DNA of 64,000 nucleotides, taken from contig NZ_JACBYP010000002.1 in the NCBI RefSeq assembly GCF_018982965.1, positions 62,001 through 126,000 on the forward strand, given 5' to 3'. Below the pieces are notes generated by a model. The model worked only from the letters and a program-made list of their open reading frames with translations. It was not told the DNA's origin and made no database searches. The translations under genes and the position numbers were made by a program. Source of the stretch: Streptomyces mayonensis. Lineage in GTDB: Bacteria > Actinomycetota > Actinomycetes > Streptomycetales > Streptomycetaceae. Below are positions 16,647-26,194 of this stretch, one piece after another (the stretch's first letter is position 1; every line of letters starts with the position of its first letter).

Positions 16647-18818
16647 ATGCCCCGACTCGCTCTCTCCGACGACTTCGTCACGGACCTCATCTCGCTGCAG
16701 AGGCCGGTCCAGAAGGAGCTCACCGACGCGATCCAGATGTTCCGGAGCATGACCGTCCCCCAGTTGCACGCGAGCAAGGGCATGCATCTGGAGAAGCTCG
16801 AGCGGGCACGCGATCCCCGGATCCGCACCATACGCGTCACCAAGTCCTACCGGGGCGTCCTCCTGGCCCCCGACGACGGCAGCGACCTGTTCATGCTGCT
16901 CCGGGTCGCGCAGCACGACGAGGCGATCAACTGGGCCTGCAAGCGCGCCTACTCCGTCAACGGCGCAACCGGCGGCCTGGAGGTGCGCAACGTCGAGGCC
17001 CTCGAGCAGATGGAGACCTACTTCGAGACGAAGGCGGACACCCCGCCCGCCCGCCTCTTCGAAGCGCACTCCGACACCGTTCTGCGCGATCTCGGCATCG
17101 ACGACCAGGTGCTGCGGCTGGCCCGCGTCTGTGTCACGGTCGACGACCTGACGGTCATGGCACCGCCCATGATGCCGGCCGACCAGTACGAGGCTCTGTG
17201 GTTCCTGGCCGACGGCAACTCCCCCGAGGACGTCTGGGAACAGCTGATCGCCCCGCGCGGGCAGACCGTGCGCACGGCCGAGGAACGGCAGGCGGTCACG
17301 CTCACCGAGGCGATCCTCAACACACCCGACCGCATCGTGGAGGTGACCGGCCCCGGCGAGCTGGAGCGCATCCTCGCCGAGGACCTCGCCCGCTGGCGGA
17401 TCTTCCTCCACCCCGCCCAGCGCCGTTACGCCTACCACCCCGGTTTCAACGGCCCCGCCCAGGTCACCGGTGGTCCCGGCACCGGCAAGACGGTGGTCGC
17501 CCTGCACCGCGTACGGCACCTGCTGCGCACCGGCCGCGAAGGTGACCGGATCCTGCTGACCACCTTCACCAACGCGATGGCGGCCGCCCTGCGGGACAGC
17601 CTCGCGCTGCTGCTCGGCGACGCGGACGCCCACCTGCTGGAGCGCGTTGACATCACGACAGTGGACTCACTCGCCGCGCGGGCCGTCCGCGAGGCGAGGG
17701 GCGGTTCCCCCAAACTCCTCTCGGCCGCCGCCGAGAAGAGCGCCTGGACCCGCGCCGTGGCACGCGAGGAACTGCCCTGGACGGAGCAGTTCCTGGCCCA
17801 GGAGTTCCGCAACGTCGTCCTGGCGCAGGGCCTGCGTACACCGGAGGAGTACCTGCGCTGTGTCCGGCGGGGCCGGGGCACCCAGGTCGGGCGGGTGCAA
17901 CGGGCCCGGCTGTGGCGGGTGATGGAACGGTTCACGGCGGACCTCGCCTCCCGCGACTCGGCGACGTACACGCAACTGTGCGACCGGGCGGCGCGCGTCC
18001 TGGCCGAGAGCGCACCGCGCTACCGCCACGTCATCGTGGACGAGGCGCAGGACCTGCATCCGGCGCAGTGGCGCGTACTGCGCGCCTGCGTCGCCGTCCA
18101 GGCCGACGACATCTTCCTGGTCGGCGACCCCCACCAGCGCATCTACGACTCCCGCGTCTCGCTGCGCTCGCTGGGCGTCAACGTCCGGGGACGCACCTCC
18201 CGGCTCCGCCTCAACTACCGCAGTACGGAGGAGATCCTGCGCTGGTCCGCGTCCCTCCTCGACGGGCAACCGGTGGGCCGGCTCGGCGAGGACGACGACG
18301 ATGACGGCGGCCGGGACTCCCTGCGCGGTTACCGGTCCCAGCTGCACGGCCGCGTCCCGGTGGCGCGCGGTCACGGCAGCCAGGACGAGGAACTGCGGGC
18401 GCTGGTCGAGCAGGTGCGCGCCTGGATCGAACAGGACGGGGTCAAGCCGTCCGAGGTGGCGGTGTGCGCCCGGTTCAACACACTGGTCGACGCCGTCATC
18501 ACGCGGCTGCGCCGGGAGCGCGTCCCCGCGGTGGCGGTCAGGGACAATCCCGGGCCGGAAGTGTCCGGCGTGCGTGTGGCCACCATGCACGCGATGAAGG
18601 GACTGGAGTTCCGGTGCGTGGCGGTGGTGGGCGTGACGTCCGGCGTGCTGCCGTTCGCCCCACAGGTGACGCCCGCCGAGGCCGATCCCGTCCAGCACCA
18701 GTCGGATCTGCTGGCCGAGCACTGCCTGCTGTTCGTGGCGTGCACGCGGGCCCGCGACGCGCTGGCGATCTCGTGGAGCGGTGAGCGCAGCCCCATGCTG
18801 GATCCGGTCGCCGGCTGA
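16647..18818 (+). CDS. UvrD-like helicase with N-terminal RelE/ParE-like domain
   Basis: A 723-aa fusion. Residues 1 to about 105 resemble a RelE/ParE toxin fold: LEKLERARDPRIRTIRVTKSYRGVLL, then LLRVAQHDEAINWA. A SF1A helicase follows, with Walker A GGPGTGKTVVALH near residue 278, the DEAQD box VIVDEAQDLHPAQW near 465, GDPHQRIYD, and a C-terminal block with ATMHAMKGLEF and VACTRARDAL. The ATG at 16647 has GAGG six bases upstream; the frame upstream of it crosses the promoter region. It is divergent from drmA and shares its regulatory element. No partner antitoxin is visible, so the toxin-like domain may be a DNA- or ribosome-targeting module rather than a free toxin. Helicase sure, RelE likeness moderate. 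Confidence 0.85.
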   Translation: MPRLALSDDFVTDLISLQRPVQKELTDAIQMFRSMTVPQLHASKGMHLEKLERARDPRIRTIRVTKSYRGVLLAPDDGSDLFMLLRVAQHDEAINWACKRAYSVNGATGGLEVRNVEALEQMETYFETKADTPPARLFEAHSDTVLRDLGIDDQVLRLARVCVTVDDLTVMAPPMMPADQYEALWFLADGNSPEDVWEQLIAPRGQTVRTAEERQAVTLTEAILNTPDRIVEVTGPGELERILAEDLARWRIFLHPAQRRYAYHPGFNGPAQVTGGPGTGKTVVALHRVRHLLRTGREGDRILLTTFTNAMAAALRDSLALLLGDADAHLLERVDITTVDSLAARAVREARGGSPKLLSAAAEKSAWTRAVAREELPWTEQFLAQEFRNVVLAQGLRTPEEYLRCVRRGRGTQVGRVQRARLWRVMERFTADLASRDSATYTQLCDRAARVLAESAPRYRHVIVDEAQDLHPAQWRVLRACVAVQADDIFLVGDPHQRIYDSRVSLRSLGVNVRGRTSRLRLNYRSTEEILRWSASLLDGQPVGRLGEDDDDDGGRDSLRGYRSQLHGRVPVARGHGSQDEELRALVEQVRAWIEQDGVKPSEVAVCARFNTLVDAVITRLRRERVPAVAVRDNPGPEVSGVRVATMHAMKGLEFRCVAVVGVTSGVLPFAPQVTPAEADPVQHQSDLLAEHCLLFVACTRARDALAISWSGERSPMLDPVAG

Positions 18819-18842
18819 CACGGGTGCCGGCGGGCCCTCGGC

Positions 18843-18878
18843 GCCTCGGCCCCTGTTTCGGGTCAGAGGCACCGAGGC
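18843..18878. terminator. Hairpin between convergent helicase genes
   Basis: GCCTCGG (18843-18849) pairs with CCGAGGC (18872-18878), and the inner arms CCCCTG/CAGAGG extend the stem with one mismatch. It lies in the 108-bp gap between the convergent UvrD-like gene and the 1998-aa helicase, so it probably terminates both. Confidence 0.55.
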
Positions 18879-18926
18879 TGTCGTCGCGGGCGTCTGCGCG
18901 CTCCCGTTCCAGCCCCGCGGGCGGCG

Positions 18927-21900
18927 TCAGACCCGGATCTCCCGGACGACGACCGAGTGGGCCGCGCCCCGGGAAGCGTCGTACGAGATCTCCCGGCCCG
19001 TCGGCTGCCACATCAGCGCGTGCCCCAGCGGGGACGACGGAGAGATGACGTCCGCGTCGTCGGTGGGCAGCTCCGCGACGGTGTACAGGGTCGTCTCGTC
19101 GGCCTGACCGTCGAACTCGAGGACGAGCAACGCACCAGGGAACACCGCCTTGGGCGTTCCCTCCTCCTGGCCGACGCGCACGGCGTCGAGGAAGGCCCGC
19201 AGGAAGCCGAGCCTCTTCGTCCGGCGCTCCCGCTGATCGGCCCACGTCTTCCGGAGGAAGGCGAGGTTCGCCGCGTCTGCGTCCACGGGTGTCTCGTCGG
19301 GAGTGTCGATGGCGACCTGCAGATCCTGCATCTCGCGCACCAGCCGGTGGAACGCGGCGGCGGGGATCTCCTGGACGGGGAAGGCGCTCCGGGCGACGGA
19401 GCGTCCGGAGCGGGACGCTGGCTGCGTGGCCGCGTCCACCGCAGGCGCCGGCCAGGGCGCGCGCGGGTCCTTGGGCCCGGCGGCGGAGGACGCGATCGCC
19501 TCCGCCGCCACGACGGATGCCACGTCGGGTGCCGCTTCCGGCGCCGCGTGGAGAGCCACGCCGGGCGCCGTCTCGGTCAACGGCATCGGGTCCTGCGCAA
19601 GCGCGCCCTCTCGCGACCCCCCTGCGCCGTCGTCCTCGTCCCGGCCGGCGGCCGGCGGCAGCCGGAAGTCCGCCTCCTCGGCCGGGGAGCCGGGCATTTC
19701 GGCCGGGGAACCGGGGACTTCGGCCGGGCAGTCGGGCACTTCCGGATGTTCGGGCAGCGGCTCGATGCCCAGCCGTTCCAGTTCCACCCAGAGCGGGGCG
19801 AGAGCCTGCTCCCGGTCAAGGTGGAAGCGGCTGCCGCGGATCCTGACGAAGGTCCAGTCGACGCGTTCGAGATCCCGCTGCCGGGCGGCCGCGGTGGACG
19901 CGTCCTCGCCGTCGGCGAAGGTGTCGCCGTCGCAGGCGAGGGCCAGCCTGCGGGTGCCGCCCTCGACGACCAGGTCGATGGTGTGGCGGCCGACCCGGTA
20001 ACCGGGCCGCACCCGGTAGCCGCGGGACGTCAGCTCCAGGTACACCTTCTGCTGGAACAGGCCGTCGAACGCCTCATGGCGTACATCGGGCCGTACCTCG
20101 CCCTCCACGGCGGCGGTGTCCTCCTCCGCGGGCCGGGTGAGGTGGTCGAGCCAGCTCCGGCGCAGGTCGTTCTCGTGGAACTGCTCCGGGCGGGCGCTGT
20201 GGAACACCCACACCTGGTCCTGGGCGCGGGACGCGGCCACGTTGAGCCGCTGTTCGTACGTCTTGCCGTTGAAGCCGCCCGGCACGGTCCCGGCCGCGGT
20301 GGTCGCCGAGTTGACGCAGGAGACGAACATGACGTTCCGCTCGTCGCCCTGGAAGTCCTCGGCGTCGCCGACCCGGATGCGCCGCTCCTCACGCTGCTCG
20401 TAGTCGAGGCGCTCGGCGAGCAGGTTCTCCAGTTCCGTCAGGTGGCCCTTGGCGCCGCGGAGGCTGATGACGCCCATGGTCTTCCCCTCGTACGCGGGGT
20501 CGGCGCAGCAGCGCACGACCGCGTCGACGAGGGCGTCGGCCTCCGCGGCGTTGATCAGCCGGTCGTTGCCGCCGACGGCTTCGCCGTCCTCGACGTACAC
20601 GGTACGGACGGGCGGCAGCCGGTCGGCGCCGTACTGCCGCAGCGGCTGGAGTCGGCCGGTGTAGCAGAGGTCGTTGGAGAAGGAGATGATCTCCGGCATG
20701 CACCGGAAGTGCTCCTTGAGCATGAGCGTGCCACGGCCCGCGGAGAGCGCCTCGGTGAGGTCGAAGAAGCTGGAGTCGGGACCGAAGAGACTGCGCACGT
20801 CCGGTTCCAGCGCGGTCAGCAGCCGGTCCCGCAGATGGAAGTACTCGTCCTGCTTGAGACCGACGTTGGACGGACTGACCTGCTTGCTGTCGCCGACGAC
20901 GACCATCCGGCTGGCGAGCCAGCTCAGCAGCATGGCCTCCAGGCCTGACTGGCTGGCCTCGTCGACGATGACGACGTCGAACATGCCGGGCCGGTCCATG
21001 GGCACGGTCTCCGCCACCTGGTGCAGCGGCATGATCCAGGCCGGCACCGCCGTCTGGGCCTTGCGCAGTGCCGCCTGGGCGTCGCGCCGGTAGCGGTGCT
21101 GGTACTTGCCCTTGATGCGGCGGGCGGCCTGCTGGTACGCGCTGAGGGCACGGGACTGGTCGCCGGTGAGCAGCCCGAGGCAGCGGTGCCAGGCGCGGGC
21201 GGCGGCGAGCCGGGCGAGCATGATGCGCGCCTCGTCGTCGGCCTCCGTCAGCCGTCGGCGCAGGCCGCGCTCGGCCTCCGGGTCGGTCAGCCGTTCGATC
21301 CGCTCGCGCCACGCCGACCAGGCCCAGGCCTCGGCGAGCAGCGGCAGCCGGGCGTCCCACGCGGTGTCCTGCGGGGACCCGGTGACGCGTTCGGCGAGCG
21401 AGGGGAACGCCTCGCGCACGCGGGTGTGTGCGGCGTGCTGGTCGGCCCGCAGCCGGGCGGCGTCACGTACCTCGGCGATCTCGTCGCTGAACTCCCGGTA
21501 GCCCTGCGGATCCTGGGCGCGCACGGCGTCGAGTGCCCGGGTGACGGCGGGTGCCGCGCCGGGCCGGTCGCTCCACGTACGCAGCAGTTCACCGGTGTCC
21601 GCGATCACCTTGCGGGACTGCCCGGCGGCACGCAGCGTGGTCGCCGCGCGCAGCAGGGCCCGTACGGCGTGTTCGACCGGGGCGTCGTGCCAGGCGGCGA
21701 CGGCGAGTTCGGGCGAGGTGGCGGCGGCGGCGAGTACGTCGGTGCGGGCGGCGGCGACGGCGAGCAGTGCCTCCAGCACGTCGGCGTCCTGTCGCAGGCG
21801 GGCCAGGCGCGGCCCGTGTCCCTGCCAGGCACCGGCGGGGGTTCCCCACTCGGACTCCACCTGAGACAGGAGCAGTTCGAGCCGGACACGGGCTGCGACG

Positions 21901-24900
21901 ACCGTCGCGGTGGCGACGTCCTCAGGAGACCGCCCATCGACCCGCACGGCCTGCACGAACGCGCCGACGGCCTTGGCCAGCTTCGATCGGGTGCCGAGCG
22001 GACCGCGCAGCCTCTGTCCCTGGGCGAGGCCGTCGTGCAGGGTGGTGGCCTGGCCCAGCGCGGTGGCCGGATCGTACTGCTCCAGACCGCTGACCATGGC
22101 GGTGCCCAGCGTGGCGAGCGAGGTGTCGAGCGCCGCGAGGGCGCCGGTGACGGCGGCGTGCCGGCTGCGCGTCTGCCAGTCCTGCCCGGCCGTCACCTCC
22201 CTGAGGAGTACTCCGGCCCACTCGCCGGCGGCGGCCGCGAGGGACGCGGCACGTGCCCTGGTGGTGGAGAACGCGTCGAGGGCGGTCGTCAGACGCTGCT
22301 GTCCGGCCTCGCTCAGATCTCGCACGGCCGTGTCGTACTGCCGGCTCATCGGGTCCTGCCGTACCGCCTCGTGTGCCTCGTCCGCGGAGCGCACGACCGT
22401 GACGGCTTCCTCGAAGTCACCCGGGCCAGGCAGTTCGGAAGAGCTGGGTACCTCGGCCGCGAGGGCCCGATGGTGTGGTGTGAAGGCTCGCGTGGTGTGC
22501 AGCAGCCTCAGCGTGTCGTCGGCGGTCAGGGAGGGCTGTTCCCGGGGAACTTGCCCCAGCCAGTCGTACCGCTGTGTCTCGGCGGTGAGGCGCTCGGCGA
22601 TCTCCTGGAGGCTTCCGGTGTAGTCGCCGATCTCCGCCTCGAAGCGGTGGGTCTCCTGTTCGCGCAGCACGGCGAGGTCACGCAGCATGGCGCGCTGGGC
22701 CGACCGGGCCGCGGCGAGTCGTGCCTGGAGCGTGCGGATCTCGCTCTGCGAGGCCTTGGGGTCGTAACCGGCGTACTCGCTGAGGATCCTCTGCACGGAC
22801 GCCTCGAGCTCCCGCTGGGCGGCCGCGCCGTCCTCGGTGCGGCTCACGCACAGGTCGCGGATGCTCTCGGGCAGCTTGTCCCGCAGGACGCGCAGGGCGC
22901 GCGGGGTGTGGCTGGTGATGAGGACCCGCTTGCCCTGGGCGAGCAGATCCGTGACCAGGTTCGCGATGGTGTGCGTCTTGCCGGTGCCGGGCGGGCCCTG
23001 CACCACGACGAGCCGGTTGGCGCGCAGCCGTTCGGCGATGGTCCGCTGCTCCTCGTTGGCGGGCAGCGCGAAGTACATCTCGCCGGTGCCGGCGTCTGCG
23101 CCGTCGTCCTCGGCCGCAGCGAGGTCGGCGGCGGTCAGCGCCCCGTCGCGACCCGCGATGTAGCCGAGCAGCTCGTTGGGAGCCGTGCCGGAGTCGATCT
23201 GTCGCGCGATGGCCTTGAGGGCGTCCATCGTCGAACGGCGGTTGCGCTCCCGCAGGACGAGTGCGGGAGTGAGCCCCACCTGGGGCACCTCGAGCGTGCG
23301 CGGCCGGGCGCGTTCCACGGTCGGCGAGTAACTTGCCGCGCTGTGGGCCGCGTTGCCCCAGCTCCGGAGGGCGGTGTGCACGGCATCGAGGTGGGCGGGG
23401 TCGGTGACGTCCAAGCCCTCCTCCAGGACGCCGACGATCTGTTCACGCACGGGACCCGGCACGTGCTGGGCCCCCTCCAGCATGCCCTCTTCCAGTTCCA
23501 GGCCCGGACCGGTGGGGTCGGGGGCCGCGGTGAGGGTGCCGGTGGCCGGGTCGAGGTGGAGGGTGGCCCGATGGGTGACGAGGTGGCGTTCCACGCGCTG
23601 GCCGCCGGCCGTCTGCCAGGTGAGCCTGCCGAGCCCGAGGACGAGTTCGTAGGCCTCACCGAGGTTGGCGGCGTCCTCGTGCATCTTGTGCAGCCGGTCG
23701 TACAGCTTGACGACGGGGTCGATGGCGCGCCGCCGCCCGGCCCAGGCCAGCCACTCCTGTTCCCAGGCGGCGTACAGCTTCTCGATCTTCTCCCGCTTCG
23801 GGTGGTCGTCGAGCTCGTGGTAGGTCTTGTCGAGCGGGATGCCCCCGGACCAGTCGGGGAATTCGGGCTCGATCCTGCGGCGCAGATGCGGAGCGCGGGT
23901 CTGCTGGAAGTCCCGGACACGGCTCTCGTCGATCCAGGGCGCGAGCAGCGGCTTGGGGTGCGGGGCGTCCTCACGATCCGGACGGCCGAGGGTCAGCCAG
24001 GCCGGCATGTCGGTGCCGAGCGCACCGTCGAGCATCACGGCGACCTCGGGAGCGTCCGGCAGTTCCTCGAACCACACGGTACCGGCGGCACCGTCGAGCG
24101 TGCGGACGGGCCGTGCCTTCGACTCCTCGGCCTCGGCGAGGAACCGGAAGATCTGGCGCACGCGGGCCGCGTCGAGCTCGTCGGGGGAGAACTCCGGGGG
24201 CCTGGCGGGCGCGGCGGTCGCCCGCGGTACCGCCGGCTGCGCCGTGGTGGGCGCGCCCGGCCGGTCGGAGCCCGAGGGTCGTGCCGGTACGGCCCCGAGC
24301 TCGAGTCGGCCGGCGGCCCGGCCTCCCTGCACGCCATCGGTGCCGTAGCGGTCGTCCGGCGATTCCGTGTCGGTGAACAGGGACGGCTGCTGCTCGCCGA
24401 ACAGCGCTCCCTGGTCCGGGAGCACCTCCGACGCCGTACGCACGGCCGTCGTGCGGGACCCGGCCGGTGCGGACACCGCGGCCCTCGCCGTGGTGAAGGT
24501 GATGCTCTCGCGCTCGTGCGCGTAAGGGAACCGCACCTCGATGTCCAGCTCGGCGATGGTACCGGCGGGGATGCTGTAGGCCCAGGTCACGGAGGCTCGG
24601 CGGCCCTTGCGCAGGGTGCCCTCGAGTCCCTCGTCGAGCAGCTCTCCGCGGTAGTCCTCCACCTGCCGTCCCGTCTTGCCGTACGGCCCGCCGCGCACCA
24701 GCAGGGTGATGCCCTCGACGTCGATGGGCCGGGCGGTGCCGTTGCTCAGGCGGAGCGTGCACCGGACGAGGTCGTCGCCCTTCCGGTACCCGTCCGACTC
24801 CTCCGGATCGACCAGCTCGTACGGCACCACGTCGTCGACGCGGACGTGCAGCCCGTCGCCGTACTGATAGTCCGAGCCGACCGGCCACACACCGTCGCCG

Positions 24901-24923
24901 AGGCCACTCTCACCCTGACTCAC
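18927..24923 (-). CDS. Giant UPF1-like SF1 helicase with DUF559/Vsr-like nuclease and GreA/GreB-like C-terminus
   Basis: A 1998-aa multidomain protein. Walker A is QGPPGTGKTHTIA near residue 647. A long coiled-coil-rich insertion separates it from the Walker B box VIVDEASQSGL near 1320, VVGDSKQVSPS, and motifs V/VI (DAEDFQGDERNV, RLNVAASRAQDQV). A DUF559/Vsr-like PD-(D/E)XK domain follows near 1640-1690 (GRHTIDLVV, LALACDGDTF, RVDWTFVRIRGS). After a low-complexity linker, the last 45 residues (DVISPSSPLGHAL and onward) match the GreA/GreB C-terminal domain. The GTG at 24921-24923 is chosen because AGGGGG lies upstream; GTG at 24962 is possible. The architecture recalls Hhe-type helicase-Vsr defence proteins, but the Gre-like end is unusual. 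Confidence 0.85.
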   Translation of the reverse strand: MSQGESGLGDGVWPVGSDYQYGDGLHVRVDDVVPYELVDPEESDGYRKGDDLVRCTLRLSNGTARPIDVEGITLLVRGGPYGKTGRQVEDYRGELLDEGLEGTLRKGRRASVTWAYSIPAGTIAELDIEVRFPYAHERESITFTTARAAVSAPAGSRTTAVRTASEVLPDQGALFGEQQPSLFTDTESPDDRYGTDGVQGGRAAGRLELGAVPARPSGSDRPGAPTTAQPAVPRATAAPARPPEFSPDELDAARVRQIFRFLAEAEESKARPVRTLDGAAGTVWFEELPDAPEVAVMLDGALGTDMPAWLTLGRPDREDAPHPKPLLAPWIDESRVRDFQQTRAPHLRRRIEPEFPDWSGGIPLDKTYHELDDHPKREKIEKLYAAWEQEWLAWAGRRRAIDPVVKLYDRLHKMHEDAANLGEAYELVLGLGRLTWQTAGGQRVERHLVTHRATLHLDPATGTLTAAPDPTGPGLELEEGMLEGAQHVPGPVREQIVGVLEEGLDVTDPAHLDAVHTALRSWGNAAHSAASYSPTVERARPRTLEVPQVGLTPALVLRERNRRSTMDALKAIARQIDSGTAPNELLGYIAGRDGALTAADLAAAEDDGADAGTGEMYFALPANEEQRTIAERLRANRLVVVQGPPGTGKTHTIANLVTDLLAQGKRVLITSHTPRALRVLRDKLPESIRDLCVSRTEDGAAAQRELEASVQRILSEYAGYDPKASQSEIRTLQARLAAARSAQRAMLRDLAVLREQETHRFEAEIGDYTGSLQEIAERLTAETQRYDWLGQVPREQPSLTADDTLRLLHTTRAFTPHHRALAAEVPSSSELPGPGDFEEAVTVVRSADEAHEAVRQDPMSRQYDTAVRDLSEAGQQRLTTALDAFSTTRARAASLAAAAGEWAGVLLREVTAGQDWQTRSRHAAVTGALAALDTSLATLGTAMVSGLEQYDPATALGQATTLHDGLAQGQRLRGPLGTRSKLAKAVGAFVQAVRVDGRSPEDVATATVVAARVRLELLLSQVESEWGTPAGAWQGHGPRLARLRQDADVLEALLAVAAARTDVLAAAATSPELAVAAWHDAPVEHAVRALLRAATTLRAAGQSRKVIADTGELLRTWSDRPGAAPAVTRALDAVRAQDPQGYREFSDEIAEVRDAARLRADQHAAHTRVREAFPSLAERVTGSPQDTAWDARLPLLAEAWAWSAWRERIERLTDPEAERGLRRRLTEADDEARIMLARLAAARAWHRCLGLLTGDQSRALSAYQQAARRIKGKYQHRYRRDAQAALRKAQTAVPAWIMPLHQVAETVPMDRPGMFDVVIVDEASQSGLEAMLLSWLASRMVVVGDSKQVSPSNVGLKQDEYFHLRDRLLTALEPDVRSLFGPDSSFFDLTEALSAGRGTLMLKEHFRCMPEIISFSNDLCYTGRLQPLRQYGADRLPPVRTVYVEDGEAVGGNDRLINAAEADALVDAVVRCCADPAYEGKTMGVISLRGAKGHLTELENLLAERLDYEQREERRIRVGDAEDFQGDERNVMFVSCVNSATTAAGTVPGGFNGKTYEQRLNVAASRAQDQVWVFHSARPEQFHENDLRRSWLDHLTRPAEEDTAAVEGEVRPDVRHEAFDGLFQQKVYLELTSRGYRVRPGYRVGRHTIDLVVEGGTRRLALACDGDTFADGEDASTAAARQRDLERVDWTFVRIRGSRFHLDREQALAPLWVELERLGIEPLPEHPEVPDCPAEVPGSPAEMPGSPAEEADFRLPPAAGRDEDDGAGGSREGALAQDPMPLTETAPGVALHAAPEAAPDVASVVAAEAIASSAAGPKDPRAPWPAPAVDAATQPASRSGRSVARSAFPVQEIPAAAFHRLVREMQDLQVAIDTPDETPVDADAANLAFLRKTWADQRERRTKRLGFLRAFLDAVRVGQEEGTPKAVFPGALLVLEFDGQADETTLYTVAELPTDDADVISPSSPLGHALMWQPTGREISYDASRGAAHSVVVREIRV

Positions 24924-25134
24924 GCGCCACCCCCTGCTGTTCAGGGCCACATGGGTGGCCACTTGATGTCATCCCGCCCCGACCAACCCGAGCACCACAC
25001 TACGCACCCCCCGGCACGCCGACTCGAGTGTGAACTGAGCGCACGCGAGAGTACCAGTGGCGCCGAAAGTACGGACCCGTCGGGCACCTTCGGGACAACT
25101 GCATCGAATCTCAAGCAACAGTAGATTTACCTCA

Positions 25135-25148
25135 TTGACTCTGTTCAC
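25135..25148. promoter_or_regulatory. Shared element, site B, between giant helicase and ParB-like gene
   Basis: The plus strand reads TTGACTCTGTTCAC; the minus strand reads GTGAACAGAGTCAA. For the ParB-like gene, TTGACT serves as a -35 with CATGAT 17 bp downstream (25158-25163). For the helicase on the minus strand, TAAATC (25129-25124) lies at the place of the -10 in site A. Confidence 0.65.
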
Positions 25149-25228
25149 AGCAATACCCATGATGGATCCAAGCGTCGCACTCGCCCGAGATCCTGCCCCA
25201 CATCCCGAGAGAAGAGAGGCCGTACGCC

Positions 25229-26077
25229 ATGCACATGGAAGTACTCCAGGTCAGTCCCGAGTTGGCAGCGGAGTGGCTTACCCGCAACACCAGCAACCGG
25301 CCCCTCAGCAAGAGCGCCGTACAGCAGTTGGCCGGCCGGATCCAGCGAGGCGAGTGGCAGCTGACACACCAGGGCATCGCATTCGACGAGGACGGCGTGC
25401 TGATCGACGGGCAGCACCGCCTGGCGGCCATCACCAAGGCGGGAGCGACGGTGCCGCTGACCGTCACCCACGGCGTCCCGCGCAGCTCCTTCACGGTGAT
25501 GGACACCGGACGCAAGCGCACCGGCCGGGACGCCCTCGCACTCGTGGGAGAGGCCAACTCGACGCACCTGGCGGCAGCCCTGCGCGGGCTCCACCTGTAT
25601 CTGAACGCGCCCAACTCTGCCTGGAGCGGCGGATCGTCCGTAACCAGCAACGATCAATTGCTGACCATGCTCGACCAGCACCCCGGCATCCGTGACGCAC
25701 TGCAGCACGGCATCGCCCTCAACCGGGCCTGCCGCATCACCGTCACAGCGGCGACCATCGGCTGGTACGTGACCACGGAGGCCCGGTCCGACATCGACCA
25801 GACCTCGTGGAAGGAGGGGATCGTCACCGGCGCACGACTCGAGCCCGGCGACCCCCGCCTCACCCTGCGCAACACGATGCTCAGCCTCGCCACGGGAAAG
25901 GCCCACCGACGCCGCGACGACTCACGTGAGCACCTGCTCTACTACCTCAAGGCGTGGAACGCGTGGGCCGAGGACCGGCCCATCAAGCTGCTGCGCCGGT
26001 CCCCCAACGAGACCATGCCCCGGATCACCAAGCAGACGACCGCAGTCGTGAGCCACGGGGTACTCCGTCAACCGTAA
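25229..26077 (+). CDS. ParB/sulfiredoxin-fold DGQHR protein
   Basis: A 282-aa protein whose first 100 residues are a ParB/Srx-like domain: RPLSKSAVQQLAGRIQRGEW, then the nucleotide-binding core VLIDGQHRLAAITKAG near residue 60. The rest is helical without a recognised fold. DGQHR proteins occur in DndB and other defence-linked nucleotide-hydrolysing or DNA-binding proteins, and in phage ParB-like proteins. Two ATGs (25229 and 25235) are usable; AGAGG lies about nine bases before the first. It is alone on this strand between site B and site C, divergent from the giant helicase, and could be the island's regulator or an effector. Function is not established. Confidence 0.72.
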   Translation: MHMEVLQVSPELAAEWLTRNTSNRPLSKSAVQQLAGRIQRGEWQLTHQGIAFDEDGVLIDGQHRLAAITKAGATVPLTVTHGVPRSSFTVMDTGRKRTGRDALALVGEANSTHLAAALRGLHLYLNAPNSAWSGGSSVTSNDQLLTMLDQHPGIRDALQHGIALNRACRITVTAATIGWYVTTEARSDIDQTSWKEGIVTGARLEPGDPRLTLRNTMLSLATGKAHRRRDDSREHLLYYLKAWNAWAEDRPIKLLRRSPNETMPRITKQTTAVVSHGVLRQP

Positions 26078-26100
26078 GTAGCCCCGAAAGCCACCACCGT

Positions 26101-26114
26101 TGACTAAGTTCACT
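26101..26114. promoter_or_regulatory. Shared element, site C, before DUF262 gene
   Basis: The plus strand reads TTGACTAAGTTCAC (minus strand GTGAACTTAGTCAA), starting 24 bp after the ParB-like gene and 94 bp before the DUF262 gene. TAGATT follows at 26117-26122; its spacing to TTGACT is too short for a normal promoter, so the exact -10 is unclear. Confidence 0.6.
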
Positions 26115-26194
26115 GTAGATTGACGGAACCGTGAGGGCCTGGAGACCGTCGGACAAGCCGTCAGACCGCGCCCACCCGGCAGGAAAGGAAGCGC

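Noticed and set aside
21021..25124. 1367-aa plus-strand frame opposite the giant helicase
   Set aside because: Composition is repetitive Gly/Arg/Val, no domain is visible, and the opposite strand encodes conserved helicase motifs.
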